Assembly (NCBI GenBank): GCA_037447655.1
Contig: JBBHKE010003399.1
Coordinates: forward strand, 1 to 64,000
Reading direction: 5' to 3'
From: Zygnema cylindricum
Taxonomy: Eukaryota > Streptophyta > Zygnematophyceae > Zygnematales > Zygnemataceae
Length of the DNA: 64,000 bases
Shown here: in pieces, positions 33,490-45,900 of the stretch
How the letters are laid out: each line of letters starts with the position of its first letter
Numbering within the stretch: the first letter of the stretch is position 1
The notes under the pieces: model-generated
Databases searched by the model: none
What the model saw: the letters and a program-made list of their open reading frames with translations, nothing else
Told to the model about the DNA's origin: nothing
Position numbers and translations under genes: made by a program

Positions 33490-34243
33490 GGGTAGAATTC
33501 CATTAGACAAAATATGGGGTTCTCTAATAGACGCCGTACATTTCGTACAACGCCATACAAAGCCGTACTTTTTTTTTTTTGTTAGCCGAAACATCGTTAC
33601 TGGAAAGATGTCGGGAGGCTCCAATGATGTAGGCGTAATTCCTAGCCGTTGGATATTCCACTTTTTCAGATCCCCGAAGCAATTGCGCACATTGTCCAGT
33701 GTCACGATACTCTCCTCGCGAGGAGAGTTTTACCATACTGGTCATGGTAAGGTCGTGTACCATTGGTACACATTTAAAAGCAAAAAAATATCCACTTTGA
33801 ACAAGCGATCACAGACTTACACGTCCTACATGCCATGTGCGTATGTCCTACAGGCCATGTGCCGCCATGCAGGTGAGCTGAAAACATCCTTGCACGCTTC
33901 GTGTGACATTCACCGACATTCAAAGTATGCCGCAACCTTCAAATTTTGCCGTGATTTTTTGCCATTCTGTTTCGAAACTTTGATTTTCATTTTAAAAATC
34001 AAAATCTTGCCGCAAAATTTATGTACGAATCATTAACTACCTCCGGTTGTACAGATGTTTCTTTCTGACTTTCCGTTTGTCGATTTTTTTTATATTTTAT
34101 GAATCTGGAATCTAACCTATGTGGCGCCAATCATAGTTGAGGAATGTTTGTTACAGACCCAACAAAATGGAATAGTTTTACAGTAAACACTGCCAGTAGA
34201 ATTTTCCGTACATGTACTGCGATCGCCTAATGGAATTCTACCT
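33490..34243. mobile_element. Harbinger deletion-derivative MITE
   Basis: Ends GGGTAGAATTCCATTAG and CTAATGGAATTCTACCT, flanked by TTA (33487-33489 and 34244-34246). The left about 350 bp match 34323-34690, and the right about 200 bp match 41310-41507, i.e. both ends of the 7.2-kb element next door. It is therefore an internally deleted relative of that element, which could supply transposase. Confidence 0.85.
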
Positions 34244-35061
34244 TTAAGGTGGCGTTCCATTAGACGAAAAGTGAAGTTGTTTACAGAAATCCAGACCTAT
34301 ATGTACTACGCCTTACCTCTTAGGGTGACGTTCCATTAGACGAAAAGTGGGGTTCGTTACTGGACACCGTAAGTTTTCGCACGGCGCCGTACAGAGCCGT
34401 ACCATATTTTTTTTTTGTAAGACGAAACATCGTTACTGGAAAGCTGTCATGAATCTCCAATAATATAGGCGTAATTCTTGACCGTTGGATGTTTCAATTT
34501 TAGAGATCCGCAAAGTAATCGAGCATATCATCCAGTGGGCCCCTACTCTCCTCGCGGAGGAGAGTTGAGGCCCACTAAATGAATTCCATTAGTACACGTC
34601 AAATAGCAAAAACATATCTGCTTTGAAAAAGCGATCACAAGCGTGCACGTCGTACATGCCATGTGCCGCCTGCCACGCTGCTGGATGGATGCGGTCAACC
34701 GGCCGGCCACCAATGGACAACCGACCGACAACACTCCGGCCCACCAAAAGTACACTACTGTAATCTCCTCATGCTATTCAATGACCATAGTTTGCCGCGC
34801 CTTTTTTATGTATTAAAATTATCATTCCCAAAATCAAAATTCGTTTTAATTTCAAATCCAAATTCATAATTCAAATTTCGTGGCAAGCATTTCGAAGAAT
34901 TAAATATTTAAAAACAAAAGATAAGGTTACGTTTCCACAATGTAGGCTCTCTACCTATATAGGGCAACCAAAATGAACCACATTACAGGACTAAACTAGT
35001 GGTGCATTTCCACTGTATATTTCAAAATACTTGTTTGCATCTTTTTTTTTTGAATATTAGG

Positions 35062-35808
35062 ATGGCTTTCCCAGGTGGGAGCTATAACCCTTTTGCCTAC
35101 TACCCAGGCATTCTACCGCACACAATACCTACTCTTCATGTAAATAGTCCTCTGTGTGTTCAGACAGTACACGAACGACAACATACCATCTTCGAAGCGA
35201 ATGAAAATGGCTGCAGGGGGACCCCACAAAGATTGAAGGAAGAGGTATCAGCGACAAAGGCACCAATGCAACAGGTGCTACATTCAAGGTTTATATTTTG
35301 TTTAATTATGTTTGTGGTTGTGTTTATTCTTTTAGGGTTTTATTTTATTTGTTTATATTTTTGTATTTGGTTTAAGTTTGTTTTTGGTTTTCTATTGTTT
35401 TTTTTTTGTGTTTTGCTTCCTATGTTTCTGTTTTTGTTTAATGTTTTTAATGTTTCCTCTCCTTCTCCTTCTCTCTCCTTTTTTCCTTCTCCTTCTACTT
35501 CACTTCATGTTTCACCTTCTTTTTCTTCTTCTCTTTGATTCATTTTTTTTTTCTTCATATGTTTCTATTTTTTTCCCTGTAATTTTTCATTTTTTCTCCC
35601 TCTCCCCCCCTTGTTCTTCTATATCTCCTTTTATTTCTCCTTCTCCTTATTCTTCCCCTTATCCTCTTTTTCTTTTTCCTTCAATTCATCTTCTCCGACC
35701 ATTCTTCAACGCATATTTTTTTAATTTACGTCTCTCTCTCTTTCTAATCTTGATCGTCTATTCTTATTGAAAGAGGAGGCAACCCAAACGAAAACCCCAA
35801 TACTACAG
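35062..35808 (+). CDS. Possible 5' exons of the Harbinger Myb-like gene
   Basis: 35062-35274 is an exon candidate of 71 codons starting MAFPGGSYNPFAYY and ending EEVSATKAPMQQ at a CAG/GTGCT junction. A 33-nt candidate at 35776-35808, after an AG, encodes EATQTKTPILQ and again ends CAG/GTGCT; the two junction regions are clearly copies of each other. The intervening DNA is T-rich. No acceptor in the right phase was found for joining them to the main exon at 36205, so the gene model is uncertain. Confidence 0.35.
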
Positions 35809-36204
35809 GTGCTATTTTTAGGGTTTGTGTTTTGTATATGTTTTTTTTTTTTTTTTTTAGTGTTTGTGTTTTTTTTATTGTTTTTTTTTGTTTAATTTTT
35901 TTTTTTCGTTTTTGCTTCTTTTGTTTCTATTTTTGTTTTTCTGTATTTACATTTTACCGCCCCACTCCTTCTCCTTCTATACATATTCCTCTAATTTAGG
36001 TTTACTATCCTTCTAATCTTCTTGGTCTATTTTTTTTTCGTGATTCTTCTGTTTTTTTTGTATTCCTCTTTTCCTACTCTCTTCAATATATATTTGTGTA
36101 TTTATACATTTTTATTTAATGGTTTTTCTTATCATTTTTATTTATTTTTTGGATTCGCTTTTTGGTCTTGTAGGTGGTTATAAGATTTTTTTTTGCAAAA
36201 CTAA

Positions 36205-37126
36205 GGTGGAAAATCCAAACACACCCGTATAGCCAAAAACCAAATCCCAGAAATCGGTAGCCAAGGAGTGGCGAAAAGGGGCAAAAGAATGGGGGCGGCA
36301 ACTAAAGGTAACGATGACAAAGAAGAGGGAGAATGTATTGAAATTAGTGTTACCCCTCCATCAACTAACATTCGATGGACAAAGAACGAGGTGTTCAAGC
36401 TGATTTCCGCCAAAGTGAAAGAAATGCAACATGAGAAGACAAACGGCCTACAGGCCACGCATCGATCTGCTGAACAAAAATGGAGACGCATCAGCCTCAA
36501 ATTGGAAGAAGAAGGTGTGTTGAAATGGGAAAATCTCACTAAGGATTACAAAAAAGTTAAAGACTACCAATCAAAAATTCCTAGTGGCAATCTTGATTAC
36601 TGGTCAATGCCCATGCCTGAGAGGGTTGAAAAAAAATTGCCAGGTAATTTCCCTGAGCAATTTTATTCAGCGATAGATGAATGTATAGGGGGAAATGAAA
36701 ACATAACACCAACTCACGTTAGGGATACGTTTACACTTGGTCAAGGAGGGACTACCACGGTTGAGGGAAAAGGTAGTGCATCTAAAAGTAACCTTTTTGA
36801 TGATACACAAACTACCTCACCAACATCCCCAAAATATTTACAACAATACTAGTGGGAAACGTAAAAGAAATGCAAATGAATCTAGCGCAGTACGATCATT
36901 GGAGCTTGCTGGGTTTCAACAAATAGCACAAGAAATACATGAAATGTCCGTAAAGGAAACGAAAGAGACGATAAAAACATTTGGGGAATTGCTCAAGGCA
37001 AATTGGGAGAAGAATGAACGTCGTTTTCAAGAAGAAGCTGAAGGAAGACTTCGTTTGATCAACACCGTATGTAAGTTGGCCAAAAGGAAAGGTGGTGAGG
37101 ACAACAACTCATCTCACCAGACATGA
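36205..37126 (+). CDS. Harbinger Myb/SANT-like DNA-binding protein
   Basis: From 36205 the frame has a basic stretch (AKRGKRMG), acidic residues, then a trihelix-type Myb/SANT domain: RWTKNEVFKLI, AEQKWRRISLKL, then WENLTKDYKKVKDYQ, and YWSMPMPERVEKKLPGNFP, FYSAIDECI. A stop at 36850 is by-passed by a shift to the frame with GKRKRNANESS and a coiled-coil-like C-terminus (TIKTFGELLKANWEKNERRF) ending at 37126. In PIF/Harbinger elements this protein recruits the transposase to the ends and the nucleus. No ATG opens the main exon, so upstream exons are expected. One frameshift or small intron near 36845. Confidence 0.75.
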
Positions 37127-37129
37127 TAT

Positions 37130-39880
37130 TACCAAGGTATGAGTGAAATAATGTTGCATTATTACCTTAGGTAGTAAGTCTTATTGTCGATTTTAATTCA
37201 TGTGTGAAGTTGCTTTTCGGTTTTAATTGATTTCTTCTAATTTGTTTTTCCTTATTGATTGGATTTTCTTTTGTTTCAATCAACATGAATGTTGGCACGA
37301 GGGGAAACGTCTTCATCGTATTGGATTGCGTTTACGTTTTTCTTTGAGGAGTACATTGTTTGTTATCGCGGTGTTTTATATAATAGTTTTAATTTAAAGG
37401 TTTTCATCCTTGTTTTTTGCTTATGCTACAAGTTGTAGGACAAAAAATAACAAACACACAAAAAGGGTAGCTTATACGGAATGACATTGGTTTTACTTTT
37501 GTCCATGCTCATTCATAAAGATGTTTGGGATATTTTACAGCTTATATATGTTGCCATGTAATATGTCATTTACATGTTCACATTTTGTTTATCACGGGTT
37601 AGACCTCGTCTTCATCACATTTTATTTAACATGTGCGTACCACTCATTAAAGATGTTCATGTGAAATTCCAATCTTGATTTTATTAACGATGATTGCTAC
37701 TCTGTATTCATTTGCCAATGCCCCTACCAAGTATACATTGTAATGTGAACATCAATTTATATATCTAAAACACGGCCGTAAAATTGTGACAACTATGAAA
37801 GTAAACGAGGACTTTTGACACACAACAACCCAAATTCTGAAATTAGTCCGTTGCATATCAAAGCGTAATTATTTATTTCATTGAATATGCGAATACAAAC
37901 AACACACAGAAAGAAAAAAAATATTATGACAAACGACCAATTACAGTTAATTTTATTTTTCAAGTATCAAAGTACATTTACATTAGGAACTAAATTCTGA
38001 AGACTTTGTGCATTTTTGGCTAACTAAAGACAGTCTATGTTTTTTCTCTCTTCAACAACTGATGATGCTCTTTTTCGTTTGAAATTCAAAACTTCTTAAC
38101 CTCCATAGAATCTAAGGCTAGATACTTTTAAAAAAATACAAAAAAACACAACCGAATTATGAATTATATTCAACCACCAAACATTATTACGGTTGCCCTA
38201 TTTTAAACCCTATTTCAAAGATCAAGTGCCAAACTATTATTGTTGACATAGCAAAATTAGCATAGCAAATCTTACTGTCCACTTTTCCAGCAGTACATTT
38301 ATAACGAGTCTCCCATTGAGTTTTCTCCCTGTCCACTTTCCACTGGTACATTTATAGCGAGTCTTCCATTGAGATTTCACATTCTACTATCATTGTACAT
38401 TGGGTCAGTTTTTCCTTCTTCCTCTTACGTCTGTGTGACTTATTCAACACCGCAAGTAACATAAAAAATCACAAAAAGAGAGGAACAGAAGAGAAGAGAG
38501 AGAATAGAGAGAAAGAAAAAGTTAAAAAAAGTTACAAAAAATGAGAGAGGAAAAAGAAGAGTTGTGTGAATTCTTTAACACCACAGGTAAGATTTAGAAA
38601 ATCACATAAATACAGGAACAGAAGAGAAGAGAGATTATGGAGAGAAAGAAAAACTTAAAATTAGTTTCAAAAATTGAGAGAGGAAAAAGAAGCGATGTGT
38701 CAATTCTTCAACACTACAGGTAAGATAAAAAAAAACACATAAATACAGGAACAGAAGAGAAAAGAGAGAATAGAGAGAAAAAAAAAGTTAAAAAAAGATA
38801 CAAAAAATGAGAGAGGAAAACAAAGTGAAGTTTTGAGGTAGATTTATCTCTTCAGGTTTAGTGTGGATTTATTCAATTGTGGTACTTGAATTAAATGATT
38901 ATGTAAAAAACGAAAAACACAAAATCAAAGCAAAATTAGAGGAAAATAAATTACAGTTATAGTTTTTTACCTCTTGAGAATAAAACTGCAGTTTTTCACA
39001 TTTCCGGTTTCCCAGGCTTGTGTTATGGCCACCGAGGTAACTCAGGAGGAGGAACTGAAAATAAGTGAACCATGACTGAAAAACGGATTGTGAAACACAG
39101 TAGAAGCATAAAAACAAAAATAGAAGTACAAAAATACGCGATCACAATACATAGACAATGTTAATTCAATGTAAAAAAAATAAAACCTGTTTAAAACCCT
39201 TTTTACATCTCTTATGATGCTCTTCATCGCCTGTAATTCAACACCTCCACCAGAATTTAAGTCTGAATACTTTTAAGAAAATAAAAAAAGGCTCAACTAA
39301 ATTACCAATTCTAGTTATGCACCAAACATTATTAAGGTTGCCCTAGTTTAAGTAATAAGATTGTTGTGACCCTGGAGACTTCGTCTCCAACACTTTCGTT
39401 GTCTCCAACCCCACTGCCTCCAAATCATATATGTAGAAAAAAATTGTCACTTATAGCCTTTGCTTGCAATACACCTCACAAACTGAAAACATATAAAAAT
39501 ACATCCTAATGAGGTACACGTTTGTTAAACATTAACAACGGGGAAAGTTGGTGCGGCTAAAGAAGTATGCTCTTATGAAATGTAAAACAACCTCATACAA
39601 GATATAAGATAATATCCAATTGACACAATAGTGACCAGGAATTTCATTCAAATTTCTCATCCTTTTAACAAAAAAAACATTACAGGGTTATTCTTTGAGA
39701 AAATTCAATAAGCATTAACCTTTGTTTTCCTGCTTTGTATGTTTCACTAGTCCACCCACAACAATAACTCCTTTTACAACAAAGTCACAGTCTTGAACTA
39801 AGACTATCCAAAGTATATAGTTTTTTCTACAACTCTTTGTGCATTCCATAAAGATATTCGGCTAGCAAGTCACGTATAAC
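37130..39880. other. Harbinger internal non-coding region
   Basis: AT-rich DNA between the two convergent genes; holds only the tandem repeat at 38450-38830. No further gene recognised. Confidence 0.6.
38450..38830. repeat. Tandem repeat of about 128 bp, three copies
   Basis: Each unit starts AACACC.CA.GTAA (38452, 38577, 38709) and continues with ATCACA, GGAACAGAAGAGAA, AGAGAGAATAGAGAGAAAG and GAGAGAGGAAAA. Copies differ at scattered positions. Each has a CAG/GTAAGA-like donor, so a small exon may have been multiplied, but no frame supports it. Confidence 0.7.
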
Positions 39881-39886
39881 TTTGCC

Positions 39887-41115
39887 TTATTCGTCACTGT
39901 ATGCATCCCTCTCTGCTCCATTCGCATTATATTCCTCCTCGTTTGGAGGTGTGGTACATGGAGAATCCTCATCCATGTAACGTATGTACATCAAATTATG
40001 TAGTGTACATACCGTTATAATTGTGTCCACTAAATGCTCCATGTTTGGCAACACAATTTTTCTGCTTAAGATTCCCCATTGTCGTTTTAAAATCCCAAGT
40101 AACCGCTCTACACACATCCGTCTACTACTATGGTAATAGTTGAAAGACTTCTGTGGTTCTTTTGAATCAGACCCGGGAAACGGGGTGATTAAGTGCTTAC
40201 TCGACGGGTATCCTGCATCACCCAAAATAATTGGTGGCACTTCTTCCCAATCTACATCAACAGAAGGCCCTTGCAGATCTCCCCCAAACAAAATAGCGTT
40301 CCCTATACCAGAATTTCGGAATACCCTAGGATCGTGGACACTACCGGCCCATACAACACACGCATCTAGAATACGCGTATTAGGAGCTACTATCGCCTAT
40401 AATATCGTACTATAGTTCTGTTCCCTGTTATACCAATCTGACGCTCTCATTCCATCCCCTAACCCTATATTTATATGGGTGGCGTCGATAGCCCCACAAC
40501 AGTTCGGAAACTGGAATTTGTAGTTTTTGAATGCACATACAAGTTGATTGAACCTTGTTCCGGTTGGCCAGTATATCAACTGCGGGGTAAGGATTTCCCA
40601 TACGGCTCTGCAAAATAATGCATGTTTCTTTGACACCGTGGTTCTGCTGACCCCAAAGAGCTCTCCGACTGACGTAGTTGTGTTTCCCGTGGCCATTCTG
40701 TAAAGAACTATTTCTATTTGATGTTTGACCGAAAGCTTCCTGTTCGGAATGTTCAGAAAACAGGGGGCGAGGTCCGTCTCCATTCGATGACCTAATTTCT
40801 CTACCAAATAATGGACAAGATACTGTGGAAGGCGAACAGTTACATATACCTTTCGTTATCATAAGTATCAACAAGTGTCATTGAGAAGAGTAAACTGCAA
40901 GGGAAAATATAGTATTCTTCCCGCAGCCTACATCGTATAAGAATGTCCATCAATCTTGCGAAACCTTCAACCAGATGTACGAAGGTTTCAAAAGAAGACA
41001 TGATGTTGTTTTGGATAAAGAACATCATGATCATCAAAAGAACACCATCATCTTCCGTTTGATTACCATTGCTCATATTAAGAATGATAAATATGAGCAG
41101 TATCAATTCCATTTT
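39887..41115 (-). pseudogene. PIF/Harbinger DDE transposase, two lesions
   Basis: Reads on the minus strand from about 41115. After an N-terminal region a one-base shift occurs near 40845. The frame then has VEKLGHRMETDL and a helix-turn-helix (SVKHQIEIVLYRMATGNTTT, GELFGVSRTTVSKK). The DDE nuclease follows: CCGAIDATHI with the first Asp, SDWYNREQNYS, a TAG stop (40399-40397) in the motif that is normally continuous, VWAGSVHDPRVF, ILGDAGYP with the second Asp, and the glutamate in MCVERLLGILKRQWGIL. The C-terminus is acidic and ends at 39887. All catalytic residues are kept, so loss is recent: one frameshift and one nonsense codon. Confidence 0.85.
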
Positions 41116-41623
41116 GGAAAGGTACACGGCAAAAGATGACAGGCGTAACCTAAGACGATAACAAAGGTTTGGAAGGCGTTAAGTAGCTATGGCCGCACTT
41201 GTGAGGAGGGAAGGGTTTCTTCAGAGATGTTCACGAAGGTTCGTTGTATAGTGTGAATGTACATATAGTACAACATAGTAGACTCTTACGGATGTGAAAG
41301 TACATAACGCTGGTAAAAAAATTTCGTTCTGACTTGCCGTTTGAAGATTTTTGTAAGATTTTCAGAATCTAGACTGTAACCTATGTGGCACCAATCATAA
41401 TTGAGGTAGGTTCGTTACTGGCCCGACAAAATGGAGCGGACTTCCAGTAAACGCTGCCAGTAGACTTGTCCTTACATTTACTTGGACCGCCTGATGGAAC
41501 GTCACCCTTGTTTTGTTTTTATACGCGAACAAAATTACAGAAATTCTTGCCAATATTCTCCAAAGGTCTGGGAGGTAACAATGACCGTTGGATGTTTTTT
41601 TAGCGAAGCATTCGCTTCGAAAG

Positions 41624-41674
41624 TTTCTGTAAATGGTGATGCACCTCGAGGAGGTACATCACCATTTACAGAAA
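41624..41674. repeat. Near-perfect 51-nt palindrome
   Basis: TTTCTGTAAATGGTGATG is followed by a 15-nt centre and the exact complement CATCACCATTTACAGAAA. The centre itself folds (ACCTC-GAG-GAGGT). Only one pair in the stem is mismatched. Lies in the right arm of the outer MITE. Confidence 0.9.
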
Positions 41675-42191
41675 AATTGAGCCGCGACACGTTGGATAAT
41701 GAATGTACGTGTCAATACGACAACCAACGGAAATTGAAAAATTTCGCACATGATATATGAATTCAAAAATTCAACGGAAATCACGAAAGTAATCTCGTAA
41801 CGAGCTTTCGTCGCGCTATTTTTGTTACTGGCCATTCGTCACACTACTGTACTTGATCGGTGGAAGCGGTCATTCGTCATGCGAAAAATCAGAAACCCTA
41901 AAAAAATGAGCTGGCATCTGACAAGCGTTTGCAAAAAGTACAAAATTTGTGTGGTACGATGCCCTGGTCCGCAGTTACATGGTACGAAAATGACGATTTC
42001 GAGTTTGAAGTTGGTCGGTGTAAAAAATATTTGACGATTTTAACATACGATCTTATATTACGTGTTACCACTCATTTTTGAGCACGTGGATTACAGACTC
42101 TTCGCGAGAGAACATCGACATCGTTCAAAGTGCAGCATTCTGTAATGTTGTTCGTACGATTACAAAATTTCCTGATGGAACGCCACCCTTA

Positions 42192-42933
42192 CACTTTTCA
42201 GGCGTAGATTACTTTTCTTGCGACTCTTGTAGTTTCCAAATGTTTTTGTCAGGTTTACCCCTTTTGTACACAGATGGTTTTGCAATAGCAATATTTGCAA
42301 TAAAGACTTTCTGTACAAGTCCGATACAAAACTTAAGTCAAAGCGTGTACACGAAATGAAACGAAACCGTTCAAAAAATACCAATTCAACCGTACATAAG
42401 ATAAAACAAGAAAACCAAGGCTAGATACAGTCCTGTACTTTACAGTACAAGTCCCGTACAAGACTTAAGTCAAACCGTCTACAAGAAATGAAACGTAACC
42501 GTCGGAAAAGTACAGACTCTCAATTGTACGTTACTACACAAGGAAAAAGACGAAAGACCAAAAGTACAAGTATTGTTTTAAAATCTAAAGTCAAACCGTT
42601 CACACGAGAGAAAATGTAGACTTTGAAAATTGCCGACGTAAAACGCGCCACGTGGCGTGGGACCAAGTAAAGCCATTCTATCAACGAAGCATAATATTAT
42701 AGACATCAAACACACTCACAGATTCATATACTAGGCAAAACCTACCAGAAATTTACGCTTCTCTTTCCCCTTCTCTCCTCTTTCCCTCTCCCTCTGTCTC
42801 CTCGTCACCCTTCCCTTCTTCTCTCCGCCCTTCCTCTTCACCCGCCAACGTTCGGAGAAAGAAGAGAGAGAGGCCTTGCGCCAAGGCCCTAGGAAAGCAT
42901 CAGCCAATGGCATGCCGAGTTCGCACGTGCGAA
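42192..42933. other. No gene recognised; likely promoter region of the membrane-protein gene
   Basis: AT-rich and then pyrimidine-rich (42760-42840) DNA immediately upstream of the ATG at 42934. GTACAAGT-type motifs recur (42315, 42450). No clear TATA box was assigned. Confidence 0.4.
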
Positions 42934-45900
42934 ATGGGGGATCTAAGGAGTATGGTATTAACAGCGCTCTTTGTCGTCACGTTGATAAGCGGATTCAGGG
43001 GTAAGTGAGGGGGGGGGAGGAGAAGGGGAGAGGGGCGAGAGGGGGTAGAGGGGGGAGAGGGGGGCGGATGTTAGTGATTATCGCCAAAACCTGCTCGCTA
43101 TACAGCAATAGGAATGGGGACATTTAGGGGGAGGAGGAGGTGGGAGAGGGGGGGAGAGAGAGGCGGTGGGGGAGAGGAGGTGGAACGCGAGTCGGAGGGA
43201 GAGGCTGAGGGTCAGGGGAAGAGTGAGCATCAGGGAGAGGAAGGGGGTAAAGGAGGTAAAAGGATAGAAAACAGTTTTTTGAGGAAATGGCGAAGTGGCA
43301 GTGAGGATACATGTGTTTATTTTGGGGAGAAGGGGTTATTTCAAATGTTATTCTTGCGTTTTTTTTAGTTTGCGTGTCATTCCATGTCCTCCATTTGTCG
43401 TTACTTGCCTTTTATTTTTAATCTGTCCTTATCTTCCAAGGTTGACTATTTGTTTTCCTAACCTTCTTTTTTTGGGGGTGAGGGGTCGTTTCAATTTTTT
43501 TTTGGGTTTTTTTCAAGTCCTATTGTCATTCCATGTTCTCTATTTGTCGTTACTTGCCATTTTTTTAGATTCTGCTTTTATCAACCAAACCTGACTATTT
43601 TTCTTACTAACATTTTTTTCTTATTTCTCTGTTTTTTTCTGTGCTGCCTACTCTCCCTGCCTTCTCTCTACCCGCCCTATCTTTCTCCGCCATTTTTCTC
43701 TCCGAATATTCCTTCCTTCTCTTTCTCCCATCACCCTTTCCTACCTTTCACCTCTATCCTGCCTTCCCGGCCTTTCCCCCTTATCTTTCCCCCCTCACCT
43801 CTCCCCATTTTCTCCCCCTCTCCTCTCATTCCCCTTCTCTCGCCCCCACCTCCCACTCCAACCTCCCCTCCCTCCCCTTTGCCTCTTCCCCCCTCCCTCC
43901 CTCCCTCCCTTCCTCCTTCCTGCCCATATTCTCCCCGAATATTTTTCCCCTCTTTTTCTCCCATTAATTTACCCCTACATTGTTCGTCTATCCTGTTCCT
44001 CTGCAATCTCCTCCTCCCCCTCACCTCACCACTCCCCCTCTCCCTCTCCTAATCACCTCCACCTTCACACCCCCTTTCCATCCCTCCCCCCCCCTCTTCC
44101 CTCTCCCTCTCCCTCTGTCCATTCCACCCTTCCTCCCTTCTCTCTCCCTCTCTCCCTCCGTCCCTTCCTCCCTTTCTCTCTCCCTCCGTCCCTCCGTCCC
44201 TTCCTCCTTTCCTCCTTTCCTCCTTTCCTCCCTTCCTCCCTTCTCTCTCCCCACGTCCCAGGCGCCGCTGCTTCCTGTCCCCTCCTACTCGATTCCTACG
44301 ACACCGGGATTACATTCTGGGTCAACGGTTGGGGATATCAATACAATTATACCGCGGTGGAGTGTCGCGATAAGTGCACACCAGATTGCAACTGCACAGC
44401 GTACCAGTTCTATTACGAAAAGCCAGATGTCGAAAGAGCATATACGTGCTTCATATACAATACGGTGTACTCTGAACGGAAAGAAGATTCCTACGCGTCG
44501 TTTTACAAGCGACAAGGTACATTTGCCAACCTTGGCATTCCATTCCATTCCATTCCATTCCATTTGTTTCAGATCTGTTTCATTCAGTGGTCAGATATTT
44601 TATTTTCATGTCCGTTCCATCCCCCCATTCCTCCCCTCCCCCCACCCGATTCCCCTCCTTCCCCCGAGTTCTCCCTCTGGCCCAAGTTCTCCCGCCCCTG
44701 CAGGTGTGTTTTATTCATACATGAACCTCACTACATTCATTATTTTGCATTTTTATATTTCACAAATGGCCTAACATTTTCCCTTTTGATTTATATTTTA
44801 AATTGGCCAAACATAAAAAATAATAATAACTACTAACCTGCTCCTCCTCCTACTACTACTACTACTGCTAACCTCCTCTCTCCTCCTTTCTCCCTCCTCC
44901 CTCTTCAATACTATTCTTCTTTCATACTTTTCTCAAATACCATCTCTCTCCACACCATCCAATGGACCTTGTCTTTCTTCACACCCTTTTTTCAAAATCA
45001 TTGACGGAATTGTGTCATTTTATTTTTCTTGTTTTACCATAAAAACAATCTTTAGGCACGAGTTTTACGTGTTCCTGTAACTATAATTGAAATAAAAAGT
45101 AAAATCCATACACACATGCTGGGAACTTTCTATTTTTGTGTATTTTAATTTTCTATGCTTTTTATGAATTCCAAATCACAAAGAGCCAAGGGGGAATTAC
45201 TTGTAATGGTACCTCAACCCTAAAAAAGCCTAAAAATGGTTGAATAACCCTACGTTAAAATTGCAAATAACTACTTAGAAACCCTAAGCACTGTGAAAGC
45301 CCGGAAAATTCATAAGCAAACCATAGTCTTTTTTTTTTCCGTTCTAAACCCCAGGGGGCGGAAATACCATTGCCATAATTGGAGGGGTAGTCGGAGGAGT
45401 TGCCTTTTTGTTGCTTATTGGAGGTCTATTTCTTTTCTTCTTCTTCCGAAAAAAAAAAGAAGTAAACGGTTATGCAAAACCTTATGTTCAACCTGGTGAG
45501 AACCTCGGACTTTGTAGGTCATTTTAATACCAGAAAGTATTGCCAAATTTTAACTGGTTGGGAATCTATTCACTTCTAAATGTTTTGATTGGGTGTGTGT
45601 TACTATCTTTTGTTCCTGAAAGACAAGATTTATATGATATGCTGACAACATTAATGACTATTTTTATGTTTCCTGACATGAAATTTTGTTAATGTTCCTG
45701 TAACCGAATTTTGTTTCTTTTAGCATAATTTTGCCAATTGTACCCGGAATTTTGCAATACAAAATTAAATTTTGCCGTTTGACATGGACTTTTGCTATTC
45801 TTAACTGGATTTTGTAGATTCTAACTCTCATATTTTATTTCAGAAATTGTGACAGCTGAAATTTGGAGCCGGAGATTGAATTCTGTAATATTAACATAAA

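Larger units (their letters stand above)
34323..41507. mobile_element. PIF/Harbinger DNA transposon, near-complete
   Basis: Inverted ends GGGTGACGTTCCATTAG (34323) and CTGATGGAACGTCACCC (to 41507). Left flank TTA (34320-34322), right flank TTG (41508-41510). The empty relative at 47.4 kb reads CTCTTATTTTGTTTTT across this point, showing that the right copy was TTA and mutated. It carries a Myb/SANT-like gene on plus and a DDE transposase gene on minus, convergent, the standard two-gene Harbinger layout. Confidence 0.9.
34247..42188. mobile_element. Outer Harbinger MITE carrying a nested 7.2-kb element
   Basis: Ends AGGTGGCGTTCCATTAG (34247) and CTGATGGAACGCCACCC (to 42188), flanked by TTA at 34244-34246 and 42189-42191. 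Without the insert it would be about 754 bp (34247-34322 plus 41511-42188). The left TTA is shared with the neighbouring MITE, so one inserted at the other's border. A relative without insert lies at 47230-47517 in reverse. Confidence 0.8.

Noticed and set aside
43641-44254. Proline/serine-rich frames in intron 1 of the membrane-protein gene
   Set aside because: Low-complexity pyrimidine tract between a clear donor and a clear acceptor.
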